From Amorphochlora amoebiformis (lineage: Eukaryota; Cercozoa; Chlorarachniophyceae), in NCBI GenBank assembly GCA_054601695.1, contig BAAHQB010000031.1, forward strand, positions 124,001 to 188,000: a stretch of DNA of 64,000 nt, in the 5' to 3' direction. Positions 1 through 57,565 of the stretch are shown here, one piece after another; the first letter of the stretch is position 1, and each line of letters starts with the position of its first letter. A program made the position numbers and the translations under genes. The notes under the pieces were generated by a model, which did not search any database, had not been told where the DNA came from, and saw nothing but the letters and a program-made list of their open reading frames with translations.

Positions 1-535
1 ACATACATATATGCACACACACATACGTTCACATATACATTGATAAACATAAATACATACATACATACATACACACACATACGCTCACATATTCATAGAC
101 ATATACACAATCATAAATACATGCATACATACACACACACATATATATTCACATATCCATTAACATATACACAATCATAAATACATGCATACACACACAT
201 ACGCTCACATATACATATATACATAAACATAAATACATACATATATGCACACAAACAGACGTTCACATATACATTGACATATACATAAACATAAACACAT
301 ACATATATGCACACACACATACGTTCACATATACATTGATAAACATAAATACATACATACATACATACACACACATACGCTCACGTATTCATAGACATAT
401 ACACAATCATAAATACATGCATACACACACATACGCTCACATATACATTGACATATACACAATCATAAATACATACATACACACACATACGCTCACATAT
501 TCATTGACATATACACAATCATAAATACATACCTA
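1..535. repeat. 58-60 bp minisatellite, CA/TA-rich
   Basis: About nine imperfect tandem units of 55-60 bp, each with a core like acacatacgctcacatat followed by a cattgacatatacacaatc-type segment and acatacatac. Variants (gataaaca against gacatatacacaatca) alternate between units. No exon is visible here. It probably lies in an intron of, or upstream of, the dehydrogenase-type gene whose first recognised exon begins at 648. Confidence 0.85.
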
Positions 536-647
536 CATCAAACCCAAACAAAACCCGACACCTAACACTAATCCTAACCCTAAACCCTAGAACCCAAGCC
601 CTAACCCTAACCCTAACCCTAACCCTAACCCTAACCCTAACCCTAAG

Positions 648-8782
<8,135 letters not shown>

Positions 8783-9199
8783 AGCTGCCTACAAGTAGAT
8801 ATGTAGATATAGATATGTAGATATGTGACTCTAATATGAGTTGTTGTCAGCTGATCAATCGATCGCGATTGGTGCATAGCACTACGTATCAAAAGCTTCT
8901 AGATATTAATGTTACGCCACGTGCCTGACTGCACGTGTTTCTAACTCAACTATATCATCGATAATTCGATCTGTGACCAACGACTTCAAAAAGGCACAGA
9001 TATTTAGTATATAATATAATCTACACATCTAGACATATATGTGTGCGTGTATATATCGTATATCGATGTGTGTGTATATTTACTAGATCTAGTAGATATT
9101 TCTAGTATCGTGTATTAACAATAATATCTAGACACTAGATATATGTGTATATATCTAGATATATATATATATATATATATAATCCAGATTATATATATG

Positions 9200-9230
<31 letters not shown>

Positions 9231-9237
9231 ATTATTA

Positions 9238-9282
<45 letters not shown>

Positions 9283-9551
9283 AATGTGCTTATTGTACTA
9301 GATTATATACCTCATGATGCTGCTGGTGTCAGCTGCTCATATCGATATCAGCACAACATGGACCGGCATTCAATCACTAGCGGCTATTAGATCTAGCACA
9401 CGCACAGCAGAAGCGAAAAGAACTGTATTCATGCCTCGCATTGTCTATGTCTTAACTTGTCATCCATACATGTATATCGATGGACGCATGCGCATTGCAC
9501 AATGGCCGCTACGGTGTCCCACACTCGACACGTCTTCAAAGGCCACGGCAT
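8783..9551. other. Intergenic space between convergent genes
   Basis: Between the TGA at 8782 and the stop codon of the minus-strand gene at 9552. It has unique AT-rich DNA (8783-9140) with repeated TAGATATGTAGATA and CTAGA/TCTAG motifs, a (TA)n stretch at 9150-9280, then mixed-composition DNA from 9290 that could be the 3' UTR of the minus-strand gene. No exon recognised. Confidence 0.6.
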
Positions 9552-9967
9552 CTAGTCGTAGCGTCCTTTCCCAGTCATCAGCTTGGGCGTCATGTACACC
9601 ATGATCCTATGTGAGAAAAACTTAATTATACTCTGGCAATGTATGTTCCTGTCGTGTTATGATTTACGCCGAAGCCGTGCCAAAAGCCACCAGTCCCATG
9701 CGTGTGTAGAAGGATCCCGCGCCCTGATGGAAAGAGAAAATCAATGAACACTGTAGCAGCGTGGAATGGCGCGTTTGTTCACCCTAAGGTAGACTTTCGG
9801 GGCATGGTGAACGGAATGGGTCTTGCTTAAGGTCTCCGCCTTTTTGGGGATGATATTCTCGCGCATGTTTACGCCCTGAAACATCCAAAATTGGTGCCTC
9901 ACCTAGACGAAGCAGTTTTCGGGCAAATTTTCGTTACCTTGGTGAAGATGTTGAGAAACTTTTCCAT
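9552..9967 (-). CDS. Small one-span protein resembling cytochrome c oxidase subunit 7a
   Basis: Complete 77-codon gene in four exons on the minus strand: 9938-9967 (ATG), 9783-9875, 9668-9723, 9552-9606 (TAG). The introns are 62, 59 and 61 nt with GT-AG ends and pyrimidine-rich 3' ends, and all phases agree. The protein starts MEKFLNIFTK, has a basic middle (PKKAETLSKTHSVHHAP), then KVYLRGAGSFYTR followed by one hydrophobic span (GLVAFGTASAIMVYM) and a basic tail ending GKGRYD. The arrangement (His/Lys-rich stretch, VYLRG, then a single C-terminal span) matches the COX7a family, which would place it in the mitochondrial inner membrane as a small complex IV subunit; that assignment is by pattern only. 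An in-frame stop just upstream of the ATG supports the start. Its introns contain no TA or telomeric repeat, unlike the neighbouring genes. Confidence 0.78.
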
Positions 9968-10256
9968 GATTTTCGATTAGATGCAGGCTTCCGCTCCGAA
10001 GGACGAATCCAAACTCAAAAGGTATTTGGTACCCTGGGATTCGTCGGGTACCACCGGGTATTACTCTTCGATGTACATCTGAGGATCTCTGAGAATATCC
10101 CAGATCAATCAGACACGTCGGAAGAGCACCTCCTCCCTCCATTTTCTCCGCGTCAGCTCTGTCAGATCTCACGTATTTCGTGTGTAGCCCCTGGATCGAA
10201 GAGGAAGATACTCGAGAAATCCGAAAAAAATCGCTTCACGTTGACATTTTGATACG
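9968..10256. promoter_or_regulatory. Shared divergent promoter region
   Basis: The 289 bp between the start codons of the COX7a-like gene (-) and the AFG2-like gene (+) must hold both 5' UTRs and promoters. The sequence is mixed in composition and free of simple repeats. I see no convincing TATA box or repeated motif, so the call rests on gene orientation only. Confidence 0.55.
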
Positions 10257-36478
<26,222 letters not shown>

Positions 36479-37010
36479 CATGTACAACACTAGCAGTCTA
36501 GACAGTCTCCAGAGTCTAGAAAACAGCCATAGATTGGGCTCGCTACTACTAGTAGTATTAGTTGCTAGATTAATGTTGCTGGTCGCTGATGAAGATTGTA
36601 AGGATTATTAGATTGACATGTTTAATCATGGCTATTCATTTTCCAGAATACGGATACTATCAGTGAATAATGGTATATCTAGCGGTGTGTAATTATGTAG
36701 ATTATGCGACGATATTTATATAGACACACATACATACATATCTCTAGCTAGCTAGGCCTAGACACTCTAGACATTAGATACACTCTAGGCATTAGTTACG
36801 TAGTATCTAGAGTATACTCTAAATACTAGGTATAGTCTCTGAGTTTGAAGTCTTATATATCTAGTATATATATATATATATATATAATATATATCTAGTA
36901 TATATGATATATTTATCAATATATATGTACATTATCTATACTATCCATCTATATGTTTATATATATGTATATATATTATATACATATATATATATATATG
37001 TATATTATAT

Positions 37011-37046
<36 letters not shown>

Positions 37047-37075
37047 CTCACAGTTACAATTGATCTACGAGTAAC
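36479..37075. other. Intergenic space between convergent genes
   Basis: Between the TAA of the AFG2-like gene and the stop of the minus-strand gene at 37076. The first 390 bp are unique, with many CTAGA/TCTAG and TAGAC motifs and a CTACTACTAGTAGTA near-palindrome at 36543-36558. The rest is (TA)n with TATATC. No coding sequence seen. Confidence 0.6.
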
Positions 37076-37790
37076 TCAAAAAGCAAACAACCCATTCGAG
37101 CACCACAGCATGCTACCATACAGGAGACTAAGCGGATACTCAAGCTCACCCTCATTCTCATCCTCTTCACAACCATTTTCTTCTCTAACCCCTGTACCAG
37201 ATGAGCCTTGGACCAGCTCGAGATCCAGATCTACTCTATTTCCACAGTCAATACCCTTCCTCTCGGACGGATCAAGGCTCTCCAGCGGCTCAGTGGGATT
37301 TGTTAGCCCCGTCGCCGGTGAGACCTCTTCGAAGCCCTTCGGCAGCTTTGAGCAGTAGAACGTGTTCCACAATATCAAGCTGCCATTCCCATCACCCTTG
37401 CAGCTCACCGGCCACTCAACCAGAATCCTAGATCCCTTGCGCAGCTGAAGCTTGTCGCTTATAGCATGCTGGAATAGAACCGTGATCGTCCTGCCTCGCC
37501 AGGACGGGCTCGGGAAGATCCTGGAGGCGCTTTGCTCGTTGCTGCCCTCCGTGATGTTGAGAACCACTGCCTTGGTGTGCACGATGCCGAATTGCCCCCG
37601 CGCATCGACAATACGTATCCCAATCTGCGAGTGTATGGTGTCGGGAGGAGAGTTGACGGTGTGGAATTTGGTGTGGGATCGGATGTTGACTTCTGATTGG
37701 AGATCTTGGATTGCTTTGTTGAGGCGCTCTGACAGTCCGTCCACAACACGGCTCTAGTAAATGTATTATATATATACACACTATATATAA

Positions 37791-37822
<32 letters not shown>

Positions 37823-37865
37823 GTATGTATGTATGTATCCATATATATATATATATATGTACATA

Positions 37866-37900
<35 letters not shown>

Positions 37901-38191
37901 GTAGGCCGGTTGTCCGGCTCGGCCTACCGGTAGTAGGCAGCGCAGTGATATTGTAGCGGTATTGCAAAATTTTGCTTGAAGTCTGTTTGGACTATGCCTC
38001 TCGGATTATGACTAACTTGGTTGCGATAAATCAGCGGGGTGAATACGTGGGTATCCGAGGGTGTACATCTTATGTGAGGTCAAGTTGCATAACGGGGTGC
38101 ATCTAGTACTTCTACTAAGTTGATTATCCTCTATATTTTGTTCGAGTATGGTCTATATATTAGTTTGGATTAACATATATGTATATATATG

Positions 38192-38235
<44 letters not shown>

Positions 38236-38244
38236 TACACACAT

Positions 38245-38301
<57 letters not shown>

Positions 38302-39710
38302 TATTTAGATATAACAGATTATATGTACCTGCGTAGATATAACAGATTATATGTACCTGCGTATATATATATATAATATATAATATATATATATATATAT
38401 AATGTACTATGGACATTAAACACAATCATTCATACATAAACCTAAACACCTTTCTCTTCTTCCTCCGAGCAAACTCGCTGGAACGAGAAAATTTCTCATC
38501 CATCTTGCTCATGCGCGTCGAGCTTTGCCTGGGTGTGCTTTGATTGCTGCTTTGCAGTCTCAACTTCCACGCAGGACCGCTGCTGCTCCTAGGATTGGCT
38601 TAGAGTTAGCATTCGGATTGGGATCAGACTTTTGTGTTGGTTAGGGCTATACGACCGTGGAGTCTGCAATGGCGTTTGGTTCGGAGTATGGATCTGCGGC
38701 TGCTGAGAGGCTGGCAAGCGGGTGGTGGTAGGATCAGGTTGGCAGAAAGATGATGACGGCGTTTCGATCGGCTTACGGCGACGAGGGGCCGCAAAGGGGA
38801 GATCCTCAGGCTCGCTTGGCGGTGGCTTGGGTGGGGCTTCGAAGACTGGGATTTCTATAACTTCCTCCATATCAAGCTCGATAACCTCCCTCGGGCTACC
38901 AAACTTGGATCTGGATTGAACAATCCGGGCTCTTAGGGGTCGCTCCTCTCGCCTTCGTTGTCCTCCTTCCACGGCGTGCGTCATCGGAGGATCATCGAAC
39001 AGGATCCGCGGTCGCAGTTCGTCGGAGTTCTTTCGCTTTGCCGGAGGTAAGGGCACGCTGACATTCTCGTTCTGCAAGGAGGACTTTGACGACGATAGGT
39101 CTTCAGGAAATGAGCTGAGGACGCTGCTTGCCATGGTGCGGCAGGCCGGACTACCCTGGGGAACCTCTTCAAACTCGTCGATATCTTCTTCCTCGTTATC
39201 CGCTCTGCCAGATCTAAACTTTTTGGAGAAGCGTTCTGATAAAGGTTCCCTCGTAGGCCTTGGAGTTGACTTCGTCGAGATCCAGTGCTTGTTCCAGGAG
39301 GAGGATATGGGCTTGCGGAAGACAGCTCGCTTGGACGAAAGGGAGTCCCGCAGCGTCTTTTTTGGCTCTTTCGGGTAGCCCCTTGGCTCAGTGAATGGAA
39401 TCTGCTTCCGATTCATTAGAGCAGAAGAGCCTAAAGGGGTCCTCATGATTGTCCGTGGTTGTTGGCTTCGAGACTTGCGGGAAGACCTTGTTAGCTTGCG
39501 GAATTCCACCGTTGAGTTGACCCTGAAGTAATCCTCTTCCGAGAACGCATGAAGCGGTGTTCCCCTCTGCTTGCGCGTGCTGCTTATCCGTTTCTCGCAT
39601 TTTCTTCGTTTTTTTCCGCTGCCTCTAGCCCTCTGTGGGGTGGCATCGGTTTTGAATCTCAAGCCTGCCAATCCAGACTCCATTTCCGCCAACGGCTTAC
39701 TTTTGGGCAC
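37076..39710 (-). CDS. Uncharacterised 623-residue basic, mostly disordered protein
   Basis: Three exons on the minus strand: 38656-39710 (ATG), 38450-38588, 37076-37753. The phases agree (1872 nt). I do not recognise the family. The N-terminal 370 residues are Ser/Pro/Arg/Lys-rich with basic clusters ([20 protein letters not shown]), an acidic patch ([14 protein letters not shown]) and a proline stretch ([14 protein letters not shown]). The second exon ends [13 protein letters not shown], a probable nuclear localisation signal. The last exon starts [20 protein letters not shown], an amphipathic helix, then alternates strand-like segments ([52 protein letters not shown]) that could form an OB-like fold, with an acidic C-terminal tail. 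Its first intron (67 nt) contains TGCTAAC, a good branch-point match, but its donor GTCGTA is weak. A nuclear DNA- or chromatin-associated role is only inferred from composition. Confidence 0.75.
37900..37928. repeat. GC-rich inverted repeat
   Basis: GGTAGGCCG and its complement CGGCCTACC flank an 11-nt loop. It lies in the second intron of the minus-strand gene, within a 200-bp unique GC-richer island (37898-38150) between (TA)n tracts. Whether this island is an extra exon is unclear; the flanking exons already join in phase without it. Confidence 0.75.
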
Positions 39711-39821
39711 GTGTCCATTTTAAACATAAACCCCCGGATACTGACAGATGGAAGGCCGGTGGTATCGGCGTCACACACAAAGTTGATAATCCCGGGTACT
39801 GGCGGGCAGCCGTCAGCAAGG
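39711..39821. promoter_or_regulatory. Short divergent promoter region
   Basis: Only 111 bp separate the start codons of the minus-strand basic-protein gene and the plus-strand gene at 39822. Both transcription starts must lie here or inside the opposing gene. No simple repeat and no clear TATA box is present. Confidence 0.55.
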
Positions 39822-48771
<8,950 letters not shown>

Positions 48772-48798
<27 letters not shown>

Positions 48799-49299
48799 TA
48801 CAATGTGTATAATACAATGTGTATAATACAATGTGTATAATACAATGTGTATAATACAATGTGTATAATACAATGTGTATAATACAATGTGTATGATACA
48901 ATGTGTATAATACAATGTGTATAATACAATGTGTATAATACAATGTGTATAATACAATGTGTATAATACAATGTATATAATACAATGTGTATAATACAAT
49001 GTGTATAATACAATGTGTATAATACAATGTGTATAATACAATGTGTATAATACAATGTGTGTAATACAATGTGTATAATACAATGTGTATAATACAATGT
49101 GTATAATACAATGTGTATAATACAATGTGTATAATACAATGTGTATAATACAATGTATATAATACAATGTGTATAATACAATGTGTATAATACAATGTGT
49201 ATAATACAATGTGTATAATACAATGTGTATAATACAATGTGTATAATACAATGTGTATAATACAATGTGTATGATACAATGTGTATAATACAATGTGTG

Positions 49300-49300
<1 letters not shown>
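48772..49300. repeat. 14-bp minisatellite, about 37 units
   Basis: Highly uniform tandem units TGTATAATACAATG. The core TGTATAATACA has 5-bp complementary arms around one base. It follows the last Tudor-gene exon directly and supplies its stop codon. Confidence 0.95.
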
Positions 49301-51425
<2,125 letters not shown>

Positions 51426-51462
51426 GCAAAAACGTTCTATATATATACATATATATACGTAG

Positions 51463-51499
<37 letters not shown>

Positions 51500-51533
51500 A
51501 ACATATAAACAAGTGAGTATGTGAATGTTACAC

Positions 51534-51600
<67 letters not shown>

Positions 51601-51694
51601 TATACACACACACATATATATATATATATTATGTATATATATATATATATATATAAACACACACACATATATATGTGTATATGTGTATATATAT

Positions 51695-51729
<35 letters not shown>

Positions 51730-51735
51730 CTACAG

Positions 51736-51821
51736 AGACGTACCACTCTGAAATGTGGTTCTCATTCAGTCGAAGGATATAATCGCGCAGATCCTACCAA
51801 GGTTATATAATATATATATAT

Positions 51822-51910
<89 letters not shown>

Positions 51911-52151
51911 ACATGTTCCGTGACACTCCCAACGTCACACAATTTCAAATCACCCCATACATGTGTTACACCACATGCTAAAGGTATTCACTAACCAAAG
52001 TGGTCTATCATACTACAAACAATAAACCACAGTTAATACTAAAGAGGAGGCTACAATAACAACATCTATATATGTGTGTGTATTAATGCATAGTTTATCA
52101 TATTACAAACAACAAACCACCTTGTAGTAAATAAGAATGACATATGTATAT

Positions 52152-52204
<53 letters not shown>

Positions 52205-52796
52205 CACATATATCTGTATATCTATAATACAAACCATAGAATGGTTCTCAAACACTATTAATATACAGGTAAATCAAGACTGTCGTATCGAGGTCAAACC
52301 TAACCCTAACCCTAACCCTAACCCTAACCCTAACCCTAACCTAACCCTAACCCTAACCCACGTACCTACCCCTAACATTAACCCTAACCATACTTCTAAC
52401 CCTAACCCTAACCCTCGAACCTGACCCTAACCCTAACGCTTTCCCTAACCATGTAAACCCTAACCGTATAAACCCTAACCATCATTAACCGAAACTCAAC
52501 CCTAACCCTAACCCTAACCCTAACCCTAACCTAACCCTAACCCTAACCCTAACCTCAACCCTAACCCTAACCCTAACCCTAACCCTAACCCTAACGTTAG
52601 GTCCCTGAGCTATCAAACGAGCCGAATGCTTCGTTATTTGGCGTCTTAGACGGACACGGTAACCCTGACCCTAATACTAACCCTAACCTTAACCATAACC
52701 CTAACCCTAACCCTAACCCTAATTGATACGAAGCTTGGGAGTCTAAGCCCTAACCTTAACCATGAATCCTGGCATATACATATATATATATATATT

Positions 52797-52828
<32 letters not shown>

Positions 52829-52840
52829 TATGCGTGTATA

Positions 52841-52916
<76 letters not shown>

Positions 52917-53012
52917 TATATATATATATTGAATAGGGTCGAATGGTCACAATATCTCTTCACATGCTTCTAAAAAGATTATTGAAGGTGATTATACCAT
53001 AATATATACACA

Positions 53013-53063
<51 letters not shown>

Positions 53064-53131
53064 ATATATGTCACAATATCTCTTCACATGCTTCTAAAAA
53101 GATTATTGAAGGTGATTATACCATAATATAT

Positions 53132-53165
<34 letters not shown>

Positions 53166-53219
53166 CACAATATCTCTTCACATGATTCTAAAAAGATTAT
53201 TGAAGGTGATTATACCATA

Positions 53220-53288
<69 letters not shown>

Positions 53289-53340
53289 CATGTCACAATA
53301 TCCCTTCACATGATTCTAAAAAGATTATTGAAGGTGATAA

Positions 53341-53382
<42 letters not shown>

Positions 53383-53417
53383 GCATCCAAAAAGAGAGAA
53401 ACAGATAGAGACGGTCT

Positions 53418-53485
<68 letters not shown>

Positions 53486-53524
53486 GTAGGCATCCAAAAA
53501 GAGAGAAACAGATTGAGACGGTCT

Positions 53525-53601
<77 letters not shown>

Positions 53602-53816
53602 GGCATCCAAAAAGAGAGAAACAGATTGAGACGGTCTCCTGGCAAGCATCTCTCAGTCGTTATCGATAACGTGGTTGCACAACTACGCTCTGTCCAGGTT
53701 ATATATGTAGATATGTAGATATGTAGATATGTAGATATGTAGATATGTAGATATGTAGATGTATCGATAACGTGGTTGCACAACTATGCTCTTTCCAGGT
53801 TATGCTGGGATATGTA

Positions 53817-53854
<38 letters not shown>

Positions 53855-53957
53855 GATATATAGATATGTAGATATGTAGATATGTAGATATGTAGATATG
53901 TGTATCGATAACGTGGTTGCACAACTACGCTCTGTCCAGGTTATGCTGGGATATGTA

Positions 53958-54003
<46 letters not shown>

Positions 54004-54092
54004 GATATATAGATATGTAGATATGTAGATATGTAGATATGTATATGTATCGATAACGTGGTTGCACAACTACGCTCTGTCCAGGTTATGCT

Positions 54093-54189
<97 letters not shown>

Positions 54190-54202
54190 TATATATATAA
54201 AT

Positions 54203-54267
<65 letters not shown>

Positions 54268-54331
54268 CATATATATGTATATGTATCGATAACGTGGTTT
54301 CATAATTACGCACTGTGCAGGTTATGCTAGG

Positions 54332-54363
<32 letters not shown>

Positions 54364-54546
54364 GTAGATATTTAGATATGTATATACATATACAATATTT
54401 ATATATATATATATATATATATATACATACATATATATATATATATATATTGATAACGTTGTTGTCTGTTCAGGTTATGCTAGAACATGTGTATGTATAT
54501 ACAAGCATATCTTAATATTACATATATATATATATATATATGTAAG

Positions 54547-54582
<36 letters not shown>

Positions 54583-55157
54583 CGCGCGCGCGCGCGCGCG
54601 CGCGCGCGCGCGCGCGCGCGCGCGCGCGCGCGCGCGCGCGCGCGCGCGCGCGCGCGCGCGCGCGCGCGCGCGCGCGCGCGCGCGCGCGCGCGCGCGCGCG
54701 CGCGCGCGCGCGCGCGCGCGCGCGCGCGCGCGCGCGCGCGCGCGCGCGCGCGCGCGCGCGCGCGCGCGCGCGCGCGCGCGCGCGCGCGCGCGCGCGCGCG
54801 CGCGCGCGCATGCATATACACATATCTATATATGCCTTTCCGTCTTCTCCTAATCTTTCTGCTGAAGTATTCACTAACCCTAATAACCCTAACCCTAACC
54901 CTAACCCTAACCCTAACCTAATACTATTAAGGCTGCTATCAAATCGGGTGCCTCGAGGTGAATCTTAACCCTAACCCTAACCCTAACCCTAACCCTAACC
55001 CTAACCCTAGCCATCGTAGTAATCCCCTAAGCCTAACCCTACCCTAATAATGCCGAATTTCAGTAATAATTTTGAATTTACCGCTACACTGTATTTGAAT
55101 ATATGTAAGGGTATACATATATCTATGTATATGAATTTATTTTTTATTCATTATGCA

Positions 55158-55190
<33 letters not shown>

Positions 55191-55253
55191 ATATATATAT
55201 ATATATATATGTAATATATATATATATATATATTATATATATTATATAGTTAC

Positions 55254-55307
<54 letters not shown>

Positions 55308-57141
55308 CACATATACATAGGCGCGGGGTAGAATTAGAGGCATCAAGCAGCGGGTGGATACCTAACCCTAACCATAACACCCTAACCCTAACCCTAACCC
55401 TAACCCTAACCCTAGCTCAGTACTACGACGTGTATTTCTCTGAGCCTTAACCCTAGCCCTAACCCTAACCCAAACCCTAACCCTAGCCCAAACCCTAACC
55501 CTAGCATTACAGCGTGTATTTCTATTAACTTTACCCAATCTCTAACCCTAACCTAGAACACCCTAACCCTAACCCTAACCCTAACCCAAACCCTAACCCT
55601 AACCTTAAACACCCTAACCCTAACCCAAATCGCGTGTATTTCTCTTAACCCTAACCCTAACTCTAACCGTAACACTCCCGCGTGTATCTCTCTAAACAAA
55701 ACCCTAACCCTGACCGCAATACGACAGCGCGTATTTCTCTTAACCCTAACCCTAACCCTAACCTTCACCCTAACCCTAACCCTTACCCCAACTCTAGTTG
55801 CATGTATCTCTCATAACCCTAACCTTAATCTTAACCCTAACCCTAACCCTAACCCTAACGCTAGTACGGCGTGTATTCCCTTAACCCTAACCCTAACAAT
55901 AACCCTAACCCTAACAATAACCCTAACCAACGCGAGTACTACGTGTATGTAACCCTAACCCTAACCCTAATCTTAACCCTAACCCTAACCCTAACGCTAG
56001 TACTACGGCTTGTATTCTCTTAACCCTAACCCTAACAATAACCCTAACCCTAATAATAACCCTAACCCTAACAATAACCCTAACCCTAACAATAACCCTA
56101 ACCCTAACAATAACCACAACCCTAACAATAACCCTAACCGACGCGAGTACTACGCGTGTATGTTACCCTAACCCTAATCTTAACCCTAATCCTAACCCTA
56201 ACCCTAACCCTAACCCTAACGCTAGACTACGGCCTGTATTCTCTTAACCCTAACCCTAACAATAACCCTAACCCTAACAATAACCCTAACCCTAACAATA
56301 ACCCTAACCCTAACAATAACCCTAACCCTAACAATAACCCTAACCAACGCGAGTACTACGCGTGTATGTAACCCTAACCCTAATCTTAACCCTAACCCTA
56401 ATCTTAACCCTAACCCTAACCCTAACCCTAACGCTAGTACTACGGCGTGTATTCTCTTAACCCTAACCCTAACAATAACCCTAACCCTAACAATAACCCT
56501 AACCCTAACAATAACCCTAACCAACCAACGCGAGCACTACGCGTGTATGTAACTCTAACCCTAATCTTAATCCTAACCCTAACCCTAACCCTAACCCTAA
56601 CGCTAGTACTACGGTGTATCTTTCATAACCCTTATCTTAACCTGAGCCTAACGCTGGTACTACCGGGTGTATATATCATAACCTCTTAACCCTAACCCTA
56701 ACCCTAACCCTAACCCTAACCCTAACCCTAACCCTAACGCGAGTACTACGCGTGTATCTGTCATAACCCCTAATCTTAACCTTAACCCTAACCCTAACCC
56801 TAACCCTAACGCGAGGACTACGCGTGTATCTTTCATAACCACTAATCTTAACGCTAACCCTAGCCCTAACCCTAACCCTAACCCTAACGCGAGTACTACG
56901 CGTGTATCTTTCATAACCACTAATATTAACGCTAAGCCCAACCCTAACCCTAACCCTAACCCTAACCCTAACCCTAGCCCTAACCCTAACGCTAGCACTA
57001 CGGCGTGTATCTTTCATAACCACTAATCCTAACGCTAACCCTAGCCCTAACCCTAACTCTAACCCTAACGCTAGCACTACGGCGTGTATCTCTCTCAAAT
57101 ACAAGAATCGACTTATAACAGCTAATATTGGGGATTCTAGA

Positions 57142-57200
<59 letters not shown>

Positions 57201-57222
57201 GCATATACATGTATATTTACGA

Positions 57223-57273
<51 letters not shown>

Positions 57274-57323
57274 TATTAAAGCGTAAGAATCGACTTATAA
57301 CAGCTAATATTGGGGATTCTAGA

Positions 57324-57365
<42 letters not shown>

Positions 57366-57412
57366 GCGTAAGAATCGACTTATAACAGCTAATATTGGGG
57401 ATTCTAGAGGTT

Positions 57413-57447
<35 letters not shown>

Positions 57448-57515
57448 GTATATATGGTGTATGTACGTTCTTGTATATGTGTAATAGAATAAATATATAT
57501 ATACATATATGTACT

Positions 57516-57565
<50 letters not shown>

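Noticed and set aside
9314-9604. Plus-strand open frame of 96 codons
   Set aside because: It overlaps the last exon of the minus-strand COX7a-like gene on the other strand and has no family motif. It probably reflects mixed-composition 3' DNA.
9668-9723. GAGSFYTRMGLVAFG resembles an otopetrin channel segment
   Set aside because: The joined four-exon model gives a 77-residue one-span protein with start and stop, which fits a COX7a-like subunit and not a multi-span channel.
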